A stretch of 64,000 nucleotides of DNA from VRUE01 sp963774555 (lineage in GTDB: Bacteria; Actinomycetota; Thermoleophilia; Solirubrobacterales; 70-9), in assembly GCA_963774555.1 (NCBI GenBank), contig CAVZFL010000002.1:1-64000 (forward strand), in the 5' to 3' direction. Shown piece after piece: positions 12,608 to 20,746 of this stretch. The notes under the pieces are model-generated. The model was not told the DNA's origin. It saw nothing but the letters and a program-made list of their open reading frames with translations, and made no database searches. Every line of letters begins with the position of its first letter. The first letter of the stretch is position 1. A program made the position numbers and the translations under genes.

Positions 12608-13875
12608 GGGTCGAACCGCTCGAATGGCGAGATCCGCAGGCAACGGCGCGGGCGATCCGCAGCGTGGTCGCGAGGACGGCACCCCGACCCGACGTCTGGC
12701 CGATTGCCAAGCAGGTGAGGAACGGGGGCGACGATGCCGTCATGCAGCTCACCGAACGATTCGATGCGACCGAGGCCTCGCTCGCCTCGCTCCGCGTGCC
12801 AGCCGGTGCAGCTGCCGAGGCGCTCTCGACGCTCGACCCAGACCTGCGTGGCTCCCTGGAGCTGGCCGCGGAGAACGTCCGGGCGGTGGCCGAGGCGCAG
12901 ATAGACGGGGTGCAACGCCCTGTCCCCCTGCCGGGGGGGCAAAGCGTTGCACTGCGCGAGGTGGCGGTCGGTGCGGCTGGGCTCTACGCGCCGGGGGGGC
13001 GGGCCGCGTATCCGTCCAGCGTGTTGATGTGCGCGATTCCCGCTCGCGTGGCTGGCGTGGAGCGGGTTGCGCTTGCCTCGCCCCCGGGCAGCGACGGCAC
13101 CCTCAACCCACTTGTCCTTGCCGCGGCGGCGCTCTGTGAGATCGAGGAGATCTACGCCATGGGTGGCGCGCAGGCGATCTTCGCCCTTGCCTTCGGCACC
13201 GCGACGATCAATCCCGTCGATGTGATCGCGGGGCCGGGCAACGCGTGGGTGCAGGAGGCAAAGCGCGCCGTCTACGGGCGGGTGGGGATCGACTCCTATG
13301 CCGGCCCGTCCGAGTTGATGGTGGTCGCCGACGGGGAGACGGATCCCGGCTGGGCGGCGATGGATCTCTGCTCTCAGGCGGAGCACGGCGATGGCGCGGT
13401 TCTGGTCGTCGCTTCGACGGAGACCTCGGTGCTGGAGGCGATCGGGAGGGAGTGCGAACAGGTTGCCGCAAGCGCGGATATCGACCCGGGCGTGCCGCTC
13501 TTGACCGTGCCGCTGCCCGACTCCGAGGCCGCGATCGAGCTTGCGAACGCACTGGCGCCAGAGCACCTCGAGCTGCTCGGAGTCGAGGCGGCAGCGCGCG
13601 CCGGCGAGGTCAGGACGGCCGGTTGCGTCTTCGTCGGGCCATACGGCGCCACCGCGTTTGGCGACTACGTCGCCGGTTCCAACCATGTGCTGCCGACCGG
13701 CGGGGCGGGTCGCTTCTCGGGTCCCCTGGGCCCGGGCGTCTTCCGTCGCAAGATCGCCACGGTGGAGGTCTCCGCCGAGGCGGCGGCGAAACTTGCCCCG
13801 CACGTCGACCGCATCGCCCGAGCCGAGGGATTCCCCGTCCACGCCGAGTCAGCGATGATTAGGGCCAAGCCATGA
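12604..13875 (+). CDS. hisD: Histidinol dehydrogenase
   Basis: HisD oxidises L-histidinol to histidine in two NAD-dependent steps with Zn. The 423-aa protein shows GLYAPGGRAAYPSSVLM, AIFALAFGT, VIAGPGNAWVQEAKR, GPSELMVVADGETD, DLCSQAEHG and YVAGSNHVLPTGG with family-typical Gln and His residues. The GTG start at 12604 overlaps the hisG stop, and the stop overlaps the hisB ATG. The gene uses GTT, GCA and CAA codons more than its neighbours. It contains a palindromic repeat (12909-12952) that also occurs in an intergenic region near 57.7 kb. Confidence 0.94.
   Translation: MRVEPLEWRDPQATARAIRSVVARTAPRPDVWPIAKQVRNGGDDAVMQLTERFDATEASLASLRVPAGAAAEALSTLDPDLRGSLELAAENVRAVAEAQIDGVQRPVPLPGGQSVALREVAVGAAGLYAPGGRAAYPSSVLMCAIPARVAGVERVALASPPGSDGTLNPLVLAAAALCEIEEIYAMGGAQAIFALAFGTATINPVDVIAGPGNAWVQEAKRAVYGRVGIDSYAGPSELMVVADGETDPGWAAMDLCSQAEHGDGAVLVVASTETSVLEAIGRECEQVAASADIDPGVPLLTVPLPDSEAAIELANALAPEHLELLGVEAAARAGEVRTAGCVFVGPYGATAFGDYVAGSNHVLPTGGAGRFSGPLGPGVFRRKIATVEVSAEAAAKLAPHVDRIARAEGFPVHAESAMIRAKP
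12909..12952 (+). repeat. Palindromic module GGTGCAACGC-N25-GCGTTGCA inside hisD
   Basis: Arms GTGCAACGC (12910-12918) and GCGTTGCAC (12944-12952) flank a 25-nt spacer. The full 44 nt aligns without gaps to 57671-57714, with long shared blocks including TGTCCCCCTG in the spacer. In hisD the left arm encodes V-Q-R and the right arm S-V-A, using codons (CAA, GTT, GCA) that are uncommon here. Confidence 0.7.
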
Positions 13876-14462
13876 GCCGCACAGCCAGCAGAGAGCGCAG
13901 CACCGCCGAGACCAAGGTCCGGCTCTCGCTCGACCTCGACGGGGGGGAGGCGAGCGCCGAGACCGGCGTCGGCTTCCTCGACCACATGCTCGACCTGCTC
14001 GCGCGTCACGGGAGGCTTGGGCTGGAGGTCAAGGCTGACGGAGACCTGGAGACCGGCGCCCACCACACGGTGGAGGACGTCGGCATCGTGCTCGGGCAGG
14101 CGCTCGACGAGGCACTTGGGGACCGGGCCGGGATCAGGCGCTACGGCTCCGCCGTGGTGCCGATGGACGAGGCGCTCGCCGAGTGCGCGATCGACATCTC
14201 CGGCCGTCCCCTCTGCGTCTTCGACGCCGAGCTGCCGACAACCTCGATTGCCGGCTTCGACACCGAGCTGGCCGAGGAGTTCTTCCGCGCCGTCGCCAAC
14301 AGCGCCAAGCTGACCCTGCACGTCTCTGTCCGCTACGGCACCAACGCCCACCACATGATCGAGGGCTGCTTCAAGGCCTTCGCCCGCGCCCTGCGCGTTG
14401 CCGTCTCGGTCGATCCCGAGGAGCGCGGCGTGCCCTCGACCAAGGGAACCCTGAATGAATAA
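13872..14462 (+). CDS. hisB: Imidazoleglycerol-phosphate dehydratase
   Basis: HisB dehydrates IGP to imidazole-acetol phosphate using a di-manganese site. The 196-aa monofunctional protein has the metal-binding signatures GFLDHMLDLLARHG, GAHHTVEDVGIVLGQAL and GTNAHHMIEGCFKAFARAL. The ATG overlaps the hisD stop by 4 nt, indicating translational coupling. It lacks the phosphatase domain of enterobacterial HisB, as expected for actinobacteria. Confidence 0.95.
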   Translation: MSRTASRERSTAETKVRLSLDLDGGEASAETGVGFLDHMLDLLARHGRLGLEVKADGDLETGAHHTVEDVGIVLGQALDEALGDRAGIRRYGSAVVPMDEALAECAIDISGRPLCVFDAELPTTSIAGFDTELAEEFFRAVANSAKLTLHVSVRYGTNAHHMIEGCFKAFARALRVAVSVDPEERGVPSTKGTLNE

Positions 14463-14482
14463 ATGCCACCTCCTCTGCTCCC

Positions 14483-14524
14483 GCGCGGGCGCGCTAGTCA
14501 TACCCGGCGATCTCGCGCCCGCGC
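14483..14524. repeat. Inverted repeat between hisB and hisH
   Basis: Perfect 11-bp arms GCGCGGGCGCG (14483-14493) and CGCGCCCGCGC (14514-14524) are separated by 20 nt. The repeat sits in the 81-nt gap between hisB and hisH, the first non-overlapping junction of the his operon. No T-run follows, so it may tune expression rather than terminate. Confidence 0.6.
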
Positions 14525-14543
14525 TTCCGCGTCCGGGGGCGGC

Positions 14544-15170
14544 ATGACCGTACGAATCTGCATCCTCGACTACGGCATGGGAAACCTGCGCTCGGTGGAG
14601 AAGGCGCTCGAGCACGTCGGCGCCAAGGCGACGATCGCCAACGACGCGGCGACGGTCCGTGCCGCCGACGGCCTGGTCCTGCCCGGGGTCGGTGCCTTTC
14701 CCAAGGCGATGGCCGGCGTGCGCGAGCTCGGCCTGGACGAGCTGATTGCCGAGCAGCGTCAGGCGGGAGTGCCGATCCTCGGCATCTGCCTCGGCCTGCA
14801 GCTGCTCTTCGACTCGACCACCGAGCTGGGCGGGGCCGAGGGCCTCGGCCTACTGTCGGGCGCGGTCGACCGCCTCGACGCGCCGGGGCTGAAGGTGCCC
14901 CACATCGGCTGGTCGCCGGTGCGCTGGGAGAAGCAGTCGCGTCTGATCGAGGGGATCGACAGCGAGACGCCCTTCTACCTGGTCCACTCCTTCGCGCCGG
15001 CGCCGGAAGCTGAGGACCTGCTCGGAACCGCCGCCTACGGCGCCCGCTTCGCCTGTGCGGCCGAGCGCGACAACGTCTTTGGCGTCCAGTTCCACCCGGA
15101 GAAGTCGAGCGCCGCCGGCCTGCGCCTGCTCTCCAACTTCGCCGGCATCTGCGCCGCCGTCCCGGCGTGA
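14544..15170 (+). CDS. hisH: Imidazole glycerol phosphate synthase, glutamine amidotransferase subunit
   Basis: HisH hydrolyses glutamine and channels ammonia to HisF. The 208-aa protein begins ILDYGMGNLRSVEKAL and has the nucleophile elbow GICLGLQLLF (Cys) and the catalytic His-Glu pair in GVQFHPEKS. The ATG at 14544 was chosen because conserved sequence starts directly there; a longer open frame upstream is just the inverted-repeat region. The stop overlaps the GTG of hisA by 4 nt. Confidence 0.95.
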   Translation: MTVRICILDYGMGNLRSVEKALEHVGAKATIANDAATVRAADGLVLPGVGAFPKAMAGVRELGLDELIAEQRQAGVPILGICLGLQLLFDSTTELGGAEGLGLLSGAVDRLDAPGLKVPHIGWSPVRWEKQSRLIEGIDSETPFYLVHSFAPAPEAEDLLGTAAYGARFACAAERDNVFGVQFHPEKSSAAGLRLLSNFAGICAAVPA

Positions 15171-15895
15171 TCCTCTACCCCGCGATCGACATCCGCGGCG
15201 GCCAGGCGGTGCGCCTGCTGCAGGGCGACTACGCGCGCGAGACGACCTACGACGCCGACCCGGTGGACGCGGCGAAGCGCTGGGCCGACGAAGGCGCCGA
15301 GTTCCTGCACGTGGTCGATTTGGACGGGGCGAAGGCGGGGGAGCCGCGCAATCTCGACGCGGTGCGACGTATCGCGGCGGCGGTCGATTGCCCGATCCAG
15401 GTCGGGGGCGGCTTGCGCGATGCGGAGTCAGCTGCGGCGGTTCTGGATGCCGGCGCGGAGCGAGTGGTGATCGGCACGGCTGCTCTTCGAGACCCGGCCT
15501 TCCTGGCCGAGACGCTGGAGAGGCACGGCGAGCGCGTGGTCGTCTCGGTGGACGCCCGCGACGGCAAGGTGGCGCTGGCGGGGTGGACAGAAGCAGGTGA
15601 GGAGGGGGTGGTCGAGGCCGTTGCGGAGCTGAGCTCCCGAGGCGTTGCGCGATTCCTCTGCACTGCGATAGAGGTCGACGGCACGATGGAGGGCCCGGCG
15701 ATCCCGGAGTTGAACCGGATCGCCGGGGCTACCGAGGCGCAGGTAATCGCCTCAGGCGGTGTCGGCTCCCTCGCCGACCTCGAAGCCCTGGTCCGAATCG
15801 ACGCCCCCAACGTAGAGGGCGCCATCGTCGGCCGCGCCCTCTACGAGCGCCGATTTACCGTGGCTGAAGCCACAGCCGCCCTCAACCCCCGCTGA
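15167..15895 (+). CDS. hisA: ProFAR isomerase
   Basis: HisA is the TIM-barrel Amadori isomerase acting on ProFAR. The 242-aa sequence starts MILYPAIDIRGGQAVRLLQG with the catalytic Asp in AIDIRGG, has phosphate-binding VGGGLRD, a second acidic region (AIEVDGTMEGP) and IASGGVGSLADL. In some actinobacteria this protein (PriA) also performs the TrpF reaction; I cannot tell from sequence alone, and no trp genes are nearby. The start GTG overlaps the hisH stop. Confidence 0.93.
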   Translation: MILYPAIDIRGGQAVRLLQGDYARETTYDADPVDAAKRWADEGAEFLHVVDLDGAKAGEPRNLDAVRRIAAAVDCPIQVGGGLRDAESAAAVLDAGAERVVIGTAALRDPAFLAETLERHGERVVVSVDARDGKVALAGWTEAGEEGVVEAVAELSSRGVARFLCTAIEVDGTMEGPAIPELNRIAGATEAQVIASGGVGSLADLEALVRIDAPNVEGAIVGRALYERRFTVAEATAALNPR

Positions 15896-15902
15896 ACTCC
15901 AA

Positions 15903-16013
15903 GCGGTCGCACTTTCCTCCGTTATGCGGCAATAAGTGCGACCGCAACCCTAATCTCGGCGACTCGGGCGAACGGGGTCGCACTTTCCGCCGCCAGGCGA
16001 AGGAAAGTGCGAC
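15903..16013. repeat. Two tandem hairpins sharing the stem GTCGCACTT/AAGTGCGAC
   Basis: The first hairpin pairs 15903-15914 with 15934-15945 (12 bp). The second pairs 15977-15988 with 16002-16013 (12 bp, GTCGCACTTTCC/GGAAAGTGCGAC). Both use the same core palindrome but different loops, an arrangement like REP/REPIN elements. They fill the 142-nt hisA-hisF gap, which contains no other gene. Confidence 0.7.
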
Positions 16014-16037
16014 ATCAAGGTCGGTCTAGGCTGTGGC

Positions 16038-16796
16038 ATGGTTTTGAAGCGGGTCATTCCTTGCCTCGATGTCGATGCCGGCCGTGTCGTCAAGGGGACG
16101 AACTTCGTTGGGCTGCGCGACGCGGGGGACCCGGTCGAGCTGGCGGAACGCTATGACGCCGAGGGCGCGGACGAGCTGGTCTTCCTCGACATCACCGCTT
16201 CGCACGAAAAGCGCGACACCATTGTTGAACTGGCGCGACGGACGGCCGACAACGTCTTCATCCCCTTCACGATCGGCGGAGGCATTCGCTCGGTCGAGGA
16301 CGCGCAGGCAGTTCTCGATGCGGGTGCAGACAAGGTCTCTGTCAATTCCTCCGCTCTCGCACGCCCTGAGCTGCTGACAGAGCTAGCCGACCACTTCGGC
16401 GCCCAGTGTGTCGTGATCGCAATAGACGCCAAGCGCGAGGAGAACGGCTGGGGCGTCTACGTCAATGGCGGCCGCAAGCGCGTCGACGGGCGCGAGGCTG
16501 TTGCCTGGGCCAGCGAGGCAGTCGAGCGCGGAGCAGGAGAGGTGCTGCTAACCAGCATGGATCGCGATGGCACCACCGACGGCTACGACATCGAGCTGAC
16601 CCGGGCCGTGGCCAATGCCGTCTCAGTGCCGGTGATCGCTTCCGGTGGCGCCGGCACCCTCGAGCACCTCAGCGAGGCAATCTCGGACGGGCGCGCCGAT
16701 GCGGTCCTCTGCGCCTCGATCTTCCACTACGGCACCTTCACCATCCACGAAGCCAAGGAGCAGATGGCTGCCGCCGGCATCCCCGTGCGGGCATAG
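16038..16796 (+). CDS. hisF: Imidazole glycerol phosphate synthase, cyclase subunit
   Basis: HisF uses ammonia from HisH to form IGP and AICAR. The 252-aa TIM barrel has KRVIPCLDVDAGRVVKGTNF (catalytic Asp), PFTIGGGIRSVEDAQ, VIAIDAKREENGWGVYVNGG, LLTSMDRDGTTDGYD (second catalytic Asp) and VIASGGAGTLEHL. It is the last his gene, separated from hisA by the double hairpin, so it may be expressed at a different level. Confidence 0.96.
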   Translation: MVLKRVIPCLDVDAGRVVKGTNFVGLRDAGDPVELAERYDAEGADELVFLDITASHEKRDTIVELARRTADNVFIPFTIGGGIRSVEDAQAVLDAGADKVSVNSSALARPELLTELADHFGAQCVVIAIDAKREENGWGVYVNGGRKRVDGREAVAWASEAVERGAGEVLLTSMDRDGTTDGYDIELTRAVANAVSVPVIASGGAGTLEHLSEAISDGRADAVLCASIFHYGTFTIHEAKEQMAAAGIPVRA

Positions 16797-16799
16797 GTC

Positions 16800-16910
16800 G
16801 TGAGGTCGTCGGGGAGCCGTGCCCCGAAGGCCGTTGCGCAGCAGGTCGTTTGTGGGGGCTCGGGGCGTTGGAGCTTGAGCCTTCGTGGCACGGCTCCCCG
16901 ACGACCTCAC
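16800..16910. repeat. 24-bp inverted repeat between hisF and the deacetylase gene
   Basis: Arms 16800-16823 and 16887-16910 are perfect reverse complements (GTGAGGTCGTCGGGGAGCCG...), with a 63-nt spacer that itself contains CGAAGG/CCTTCG. The right arm overlaps the stop of the minus-strand deacetylase. The position between converging genes suggests a two-way terminator, though no T-run is present. Confidence 0.7.
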
Positions 16911-17764
16911 CCCCCAAGGTCTCCAGCGAGACCCCCGACCCCCGTCGAGCCGAGAATCTCGAAGCGGGCCAGTTCGAAAGGAGCGTCGCGTTCGGCGTCG
17001 CCCGGGATCTCCGTCGTCGCCCCGCTGTAGCCGGCCGCTTCGACGGCGGCGATCACGGTTTCGTCGAACTGACCCGCCGGATAGCAGAAGTTCGCAACTG
17101 GGACGCCGTATTCGCGGCGCAGCATTTCGCGCGAGCCGGCGACTTCTTCGCGCAGCTGTTCGGTGCCAAGCGTGGTCAGGTCGAGGTGGTTGATCGTGTG
17201 GGCGGCGAGCTCCCAGCCGGCGGCGATCATCGCTTCGACGTTGCTGGTGTAGAGGTCGGAGCCTTCGGCCTTGAGGTTGAGCAGGCCCGGCCAGCCGTGC
17301 CTGCGCAGTTCCGGCAGGGCGTAGGTGAACTGGGGCCGGTAGCCGTCGTCGAAGGAGATCACGACCGGCTTGGCCGGAAGCGTGCCGCCGTGGTACCAGG
17401 CGTCCTCGACCGCTTCCAGCGTCACCGCTTCGAAGCCGTGTTCATCGAGCCAGTCCATCTGTCGGTGGAAGTCGGGCCTGGTGATGTAGAGCTCGGGATA
17501 GGGCGCATCGGCCGGGGCGGCGCCGAGCACGTGGTACTCGAGGATCGGCACCGGGCCGGTGTAGGGCTTCCAGTCGGGCTGGGGGGTGGCGTTGCGGACG
17601 AGCGCGCTCCCGTCGCCGCTGCCCGCGGCAGTCGTCTCGGGGCCGGCAGTCGAAGACCTCGCGTGCGAATCGGACGAGCTGCCGAGGACGGAGCCGAGCG
17701 CTATGCCAACCGCCACCGCGGCCGCGACCACCGCGACGAGGGCCCCTGCACGTCGTCTGCGCAC
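16907..17764 (-). CDS. Secreted polysaccharide deacetylase (NodB fold, CE4)
   Basis: The 285-aa protein begins MRRRRAGALVAVVAAAVAVGI, a signal or membrane anchor, so it acts at the cell surface. CE4 motifs are present: SFDDG (catalytic base and metal Asp), the metal-binding HTINH, and CYPAG. Likely substrates are peptidoglycan or a surface glycan, de-N-acetylated at GlcNAc. It is divergent from the CCA-adding enzyme gene, 26 bp away. Confidence 0.88.
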   Translation of the reverse strand: MRRRRAGALVAVVAAAVAVGIALGSVLGSSSDSHARSSTAGPETTAAGSGDGSALVRNATPQPDWKPYTGPVPILEYHVLGAAPADAPYPELYITRPDFHRQMDWLDEHGFEAVTLEAVEDAWYHGGTLPAKPVVISFDDGYRPQFTYALPELRRHGWPGLLNLKAEGSDLYTSNVEAMIAAGWELAAHTINHLDLTTLGTEQLREEVAGSREMLRREYGVPVANFCYPAGQFDETVIAAVEAAGYSGATTEIPGDAERDAPFELARFEILGSTGVGGLAGDLGG

Positions 17765-17790
17765 GCGATCATGGTAGGCAACAAGCCGCC

Positions 17791-18918
17791 GTGACAGACC
17801 TGAACCGACACAGCGAGAGCATCGCCGAGGCGCTCGACCACATGCACCCGGAGCTGCGGCCGATCCGCGAGGCTGGCGATCCGGTCTACCTGGTGGGCGG
17901 AGCGGTGCGCGACCTGTTGCTCGGACGCGGTCGCGCCGACATCGACCTTGTGGTCGAGGGGGACGCCGCGGCCTTCGCCGCTCGTTTCGGCGCCGAGGTG
18001 ACCTCGCACGAGCGCTTTGGCACCGCCAAGGTCGGGTTTGACGGGCACGAGCTCGACGTCGCCAGCGCCCGCTCGGAGACCTATCCGCACCCGGGCGCCC
18101 TGCCCGAGGTCCAGACAGGAGCTCGCCTGGAGGACGATCTGGCCCGCCGCGACTTCACGATCAACGCGATGGCGATCCCGCTGCACGGCGACCCCGCGCT
18201 GATCGATCCATACGGCGGCGAGGCCGACCTGGCTGCGGGGCAGCTGCGGGTGCTCCACCCGCGCTCCTTCGTCGACGATCCGACCCGGGCGATCCGCGCC
18301 GCCCGCTACGCCGCCCGCTTCGGCTTCAAGCTCGAGCCGGAGACGGCGGACCTGCTGCGCCGGGCCGACCTGGGCACGGTCTCGGCCGAGCGCAGGGAGG
18401 CGGAGCTGCTGCGCCTCGGCGGCGAGAGCCAGGCGGTGCGCGGCTTCGAGCTGCTCGCCGAGTGGGGCCTGGTCGGCCTGCGCGAGGGCGGGATCCAGCT
18501 CGCGACCAGCGTCGCCGACCTACTCGACGGTGAGCCCTGGGGCGCGGTCGCGGCGCGCGACCGCGCGCTGCTGCAGGCCGCCCTCGGCCCGCGGGGCGAG
18601 GAGGAGGTGCTTGTCGGAACGGTGCCCTCACAACCCTCCGAGGCCGTCGGGCTCGCCGCTCGCCGCCAACCCCTGGAGCTACTCCTTGCTCGCGCGCTCG
18701 GCGCCGAGTGGCTCGACCGCTACCTGGAAGAGTGGCGCGACGTGGCGCTGGAGATCGACGGCGAGGATCTGATCCGGGCGGGGGTCGGCGAGGGCCCGGC
18801 GGTCGGCCGCGGCCTGCAGGCCGCGCTTCGCGCCAAGCTCGATGGCGAGGTATCCGGTTGCGAGCAGGAGCTCGCGGCGGCGCTGGCGGCAGCGAGGAGC
18901 GACGATGCGGTGGCGTGA
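17791..18918 (+). CDS. cca: CCA tRNA nucleotidyltransferase / poly(A) polymerase family
   Basis: This class II nucleotidyltransferase adds or repairs the CCA end of tRNA. The 375-aa protein has the signature YLVGGAVRDLLLGR with the metal-binding pair in ADIDLVVEGD, then RRDFTINAMAI and the RNA-binding region DDPTRAIRAARYAARFGF. It could instead be a poly(A) polymerase; the two are hard to separate by eye, but no other CCA enzyme is visible here. Its 3' end overlaps pgeF by 14 nt. Confidence 0.85.
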   Translation: MTDLNRHSESIAEALDHMHPELRPIREAGDPVYLVGGAVRDLLLGRGRADIDLVVEGDAAAFAARFGAEVTSHERFGTAKVGFDGHELDVASARSETYPHPGALPEVQTGARLEDDLARRDFTINAMAIPLHGDPALIDPYGGEADLAAGQLRVLHPRSFVDDPTRAIRAARYAARFGFKLEPETADLLRRADLGTVSAERREAELLRLGGESQAVRGFELLAEWGLVGLREGGIQLATSVADLLDGEPWGAVAARDRALLQAALGPRGEEEVLVGTVPSQPSEAVGLAARRQPLELLLARALGAEWLDRYLEEWRDVALEIDGEDLIRAGVGEGPAVGRGLQAALRAKLDGEVSGCEQELAAALAAARSDDAVA

Positions 18919-19495
18919 GGCCGACGGAATGCAGTGGCTCGAGGCGCGCCTGCCCGGCGCGACCGCTGCCTTCACGACCCGCGCCTTCGGCTCGGCGCGG
19001 GAGAGCTTCGCGCCCCTGGCGGCCCTGGGGATCGACCCCGAGGCGATCGTCAGCGCCTGGCAGGTGCACGGCACCGACCTGGCTTTCCACAACGGCGACG
19101 AGGTGCCGGCCGAGGCAGACGGCCACGTGATCGCCGACCCCCGGACGGTCGGCCTCGTCTTCGGCGCCGACTGCCTGCCGATCGCCGCCGTCGGCCCCGG
19201 CGGGGCGGCGATCCTGCACGGCGGCCGGCGTGGGCTGGAGCAGGGGATCGCGCGCCGCGGGGCGAGCGCGGTGGGCGCGACCGCCGCCGCGATCGGCCCC
19301 GGCATCGGTCCCTGCTGCTACGAGGTCGACCTCTGGAGCGAGGCGCGCCGGCAGCTGCGCGAGGCAGGCGTCGCAGAGATCGAGTCCGCCGACCTCTGCA
19401 CCTGCTGTGAGCCCGAGCTCTTCTTCTCGCATCGCCGCGACGGCGACCCGCGGCGCCAGGCTGGCCTGGTCTGGCTGGATGGGGAGGATGGCTGA
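18905..19495 (+). CDS. pgeF: Peptidoglycan editing factor PgeF (YfiH / DUF152 family)
   Basis: PgeF-type proteins remove mis-incorporated residues from peptidoglycan precursors and share a fold with multicopper-polyphenol oxidases. The 196-aa protein shows WQVHG, GADCLPIAAV, HGGRRGLEQG (equivalent of HAGWRG), GPGIGPCCYEV and SADLCTCCEPELFFSHRRDG. Somewhat short for the family (usually 230-260 aa), mainly at the N-terminus. The ATG at 18905 gives overlap with cca and the stop overlaps yggS by 8 nt. Confidence 0.85.
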   Translation: MRWREADGMQWLEARLPGATAAFTTRAFGSARESFAPLAALGIDPEAIVSAWQVHGTDLAFHNGDEVPAEADGHVIADPRTVGLVFGADCLPIAAVGPGGAAILHGGRRGLEQGIARRGASAVGATAAAIGPGIGPCCYEVDLWSEARRQLREAGVAEIESADLCTCCEPELFFSHRRDGDPRRQAGLVWLDGEDG

Positions 19496-20129
19496 GGTGC
19501 CAGGGCTGATTCACGGGCTCGACCCGGCCAAGATCGCCACCAACCTCGCCCGCGCCCGCGAGCTCGCCGGCCCCGCGGTGGAGATCCTCGCCGCGACCAA
19601 GTACGTCCCGCTGGAGGAGATGGGGGCGCTGGCCGAGGCCGGCGTCCGCCTCGTCGGCGAGAACCGCCAGCAGGAGCTCGTCGCCAAGCACGAGCGCTGG
19701 GGAGACGCCTTCGAGTGGGACTTCATCGGCAACCTGCAAAGCCGCAAGGTGAAGCAGCTGCTGCCGCTCTGCCGCCTGATCCACTCGGTGGCAACCGACT
19801 CGGTGCTGGCCCAGCTCGGCAAGCACGGCGACGAGGGCACCGAAGTCCTGGTCGAGGTCAACGTCGCCGGCGAGGAGGGCAAGGGCGGCGTCGCGCCGGC
19901 CGAGCTCGGCGCCTTCATCGAGCGCTGCCCGGTGCCGGTCGTCGGCTTGATGACGATGCCGCCCTTCAGTCAGGACCCCGAGGACTCGCGGCCGCATTTC
20001 GCCCGCCTCGCCGAGCTTGCCGGGGAGCACGGCCTCGCGCGCCTCTCGATGGGCACGTCGCAGGACTGGCAGGTTGCGGTCGAGGAGGGGGCGACGATCG
20101 TCCGCCTCGGCACCGCCCTCTACATCTGA
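19488..20129 (+). CDS. yggS: YggS-family pyridoxal phosphate homeostasis protein
   Basis: YggS/PLPBP proteins bind PLP and buffer its level without a known catalytic activity. The 213-aa single TIM barrel has the PLP lysine in ILAATKYVP, then LVGENRQQELVAKHERW, WDFIGNLQSRKVKQLL, VEVNVAGEEGKGG, GLMTMPP and LSMGTSQDWQVAVEEGATIVRLGTALY. It lies between pgeF and sepF, the common cell-division-cluster order in Gram-positive bacteria. Confidence 0.93.
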   Translation: MAEVPGLIHGLDPAKIATNLARARELAGPAVEILAATKYVPLEEMGALAEAGVRLVGENRQQELVAKHERWGDAFEWDFIGNLQSRKVKQLLPLCRLIHSVATDSVLAQLGKHGDEGTEVLVEVNVAGEEGKGGVAPAELGAFIERCPVPVVGLMTMPPFSQDPEDSRPHFARLAELAGEHGLARLSMGTSQDWQVAVEEGATIVRLGTALYI

Positions 20130-20148
20130 GCCATAATCCCTGGAGGAA

Positions 20149-20166
20149 TCGGCCTGCAAAGGCCGA
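20149..20166 (+). promoter_or_regulatory. Short hairpin in the sepF leader
   Basis: TCGGCCT (20149-20155) and AGGCCGA (20160-20166) form a 7-bp stem with a GCAA loop, 14 nt before the sepF ATG. The role is unknown. Confidence 0.35.
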
Positions 20167-20180
20167 AGCAAGCGAAAACC

Positions 20181-20729
20181 ATGGCCCTACGCGATACATG
20201 GCATAGAGCGCTGGTCTACTTCGGCCTCGCCGAGGACCACGACTACGGCCCCGAATACGAGGAGGACTTCGAGCCCGAGACCGGCTCCGAAGAGGCCTTC
20301 GAGGGGGGACGCCGCGATTCCGGTCAGGTGCGCCGCCTGCCGACCTCGCGCCGCTCGCGCCGCGACGAGATCGACGACATCTTCGCCGACGACGAGCCGA
20401 TCCAGGCCTCGCGCACCCGCACCCTGCGCCCGGTCGGCAACGGCGACTCCGACGTCCAGGTCCACCTGGTGATCCCGCGCAACTTCAACGACGCCCAGCA
20501 GGTCGCCGACCAGTTCAAGCGCAAGGTGCCGGTCATCCTCAACCTGCAGACCACGGACCACGAGCTCTCCAAGCGCATGATCGACTTCTGCTCCGGCCTG
20601 ACCTACTCGCTCGACGGCGGCATGCAGCGGATCGCCGAGAAGATCTTCCTGCTCACGCCGCGCAACGTCGAGGTCTCCGCCGAGGAGAAGGCGCGGCTGC
20701 TCGACAAAGGCTTCTTCAACCAGTCCTAG
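20181..20729 (+). CDS. sepF: Cell division protein SepF
   Basis: SepF binds FtsZ and tethers the Z-ring to the membrane. The 182-aa protein has an N-terminal amphipathic segment (MALRDTWHRALVYFGLAED), an acidic, disordered middle, and the conserved C-terminal domain (VHLVIPRNFNDAQQVADQFK, VPVILNLQTTDHELSKRMIDF, CSGLTYSLDGGMQRIAEKIF, LLTPRNVEVS). The neighbours yggS and pgeF match the usual division cluster, although ftsZ itself is outside the window. Confidence 0.95.
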   Translation: MALRDTWHRALVYFGLAEDHDYGPEYEEDFEPETGSEEAFEGGRRDSGQVRRLPTSRRSRRDEIDDIFADDEPIQASRTRTLRPVGNGDSDVQVHLVIPRNFNDAQQVADQFKRKVPVILNLQTTDHELSKRMIDFCSGLTYSLDGGMQRIAEKIFLLTPRNVEVSAEEKARLLDKGFFNQS

Positions 20730-20746
20730 CGGGTCTCCCCGCCGGG

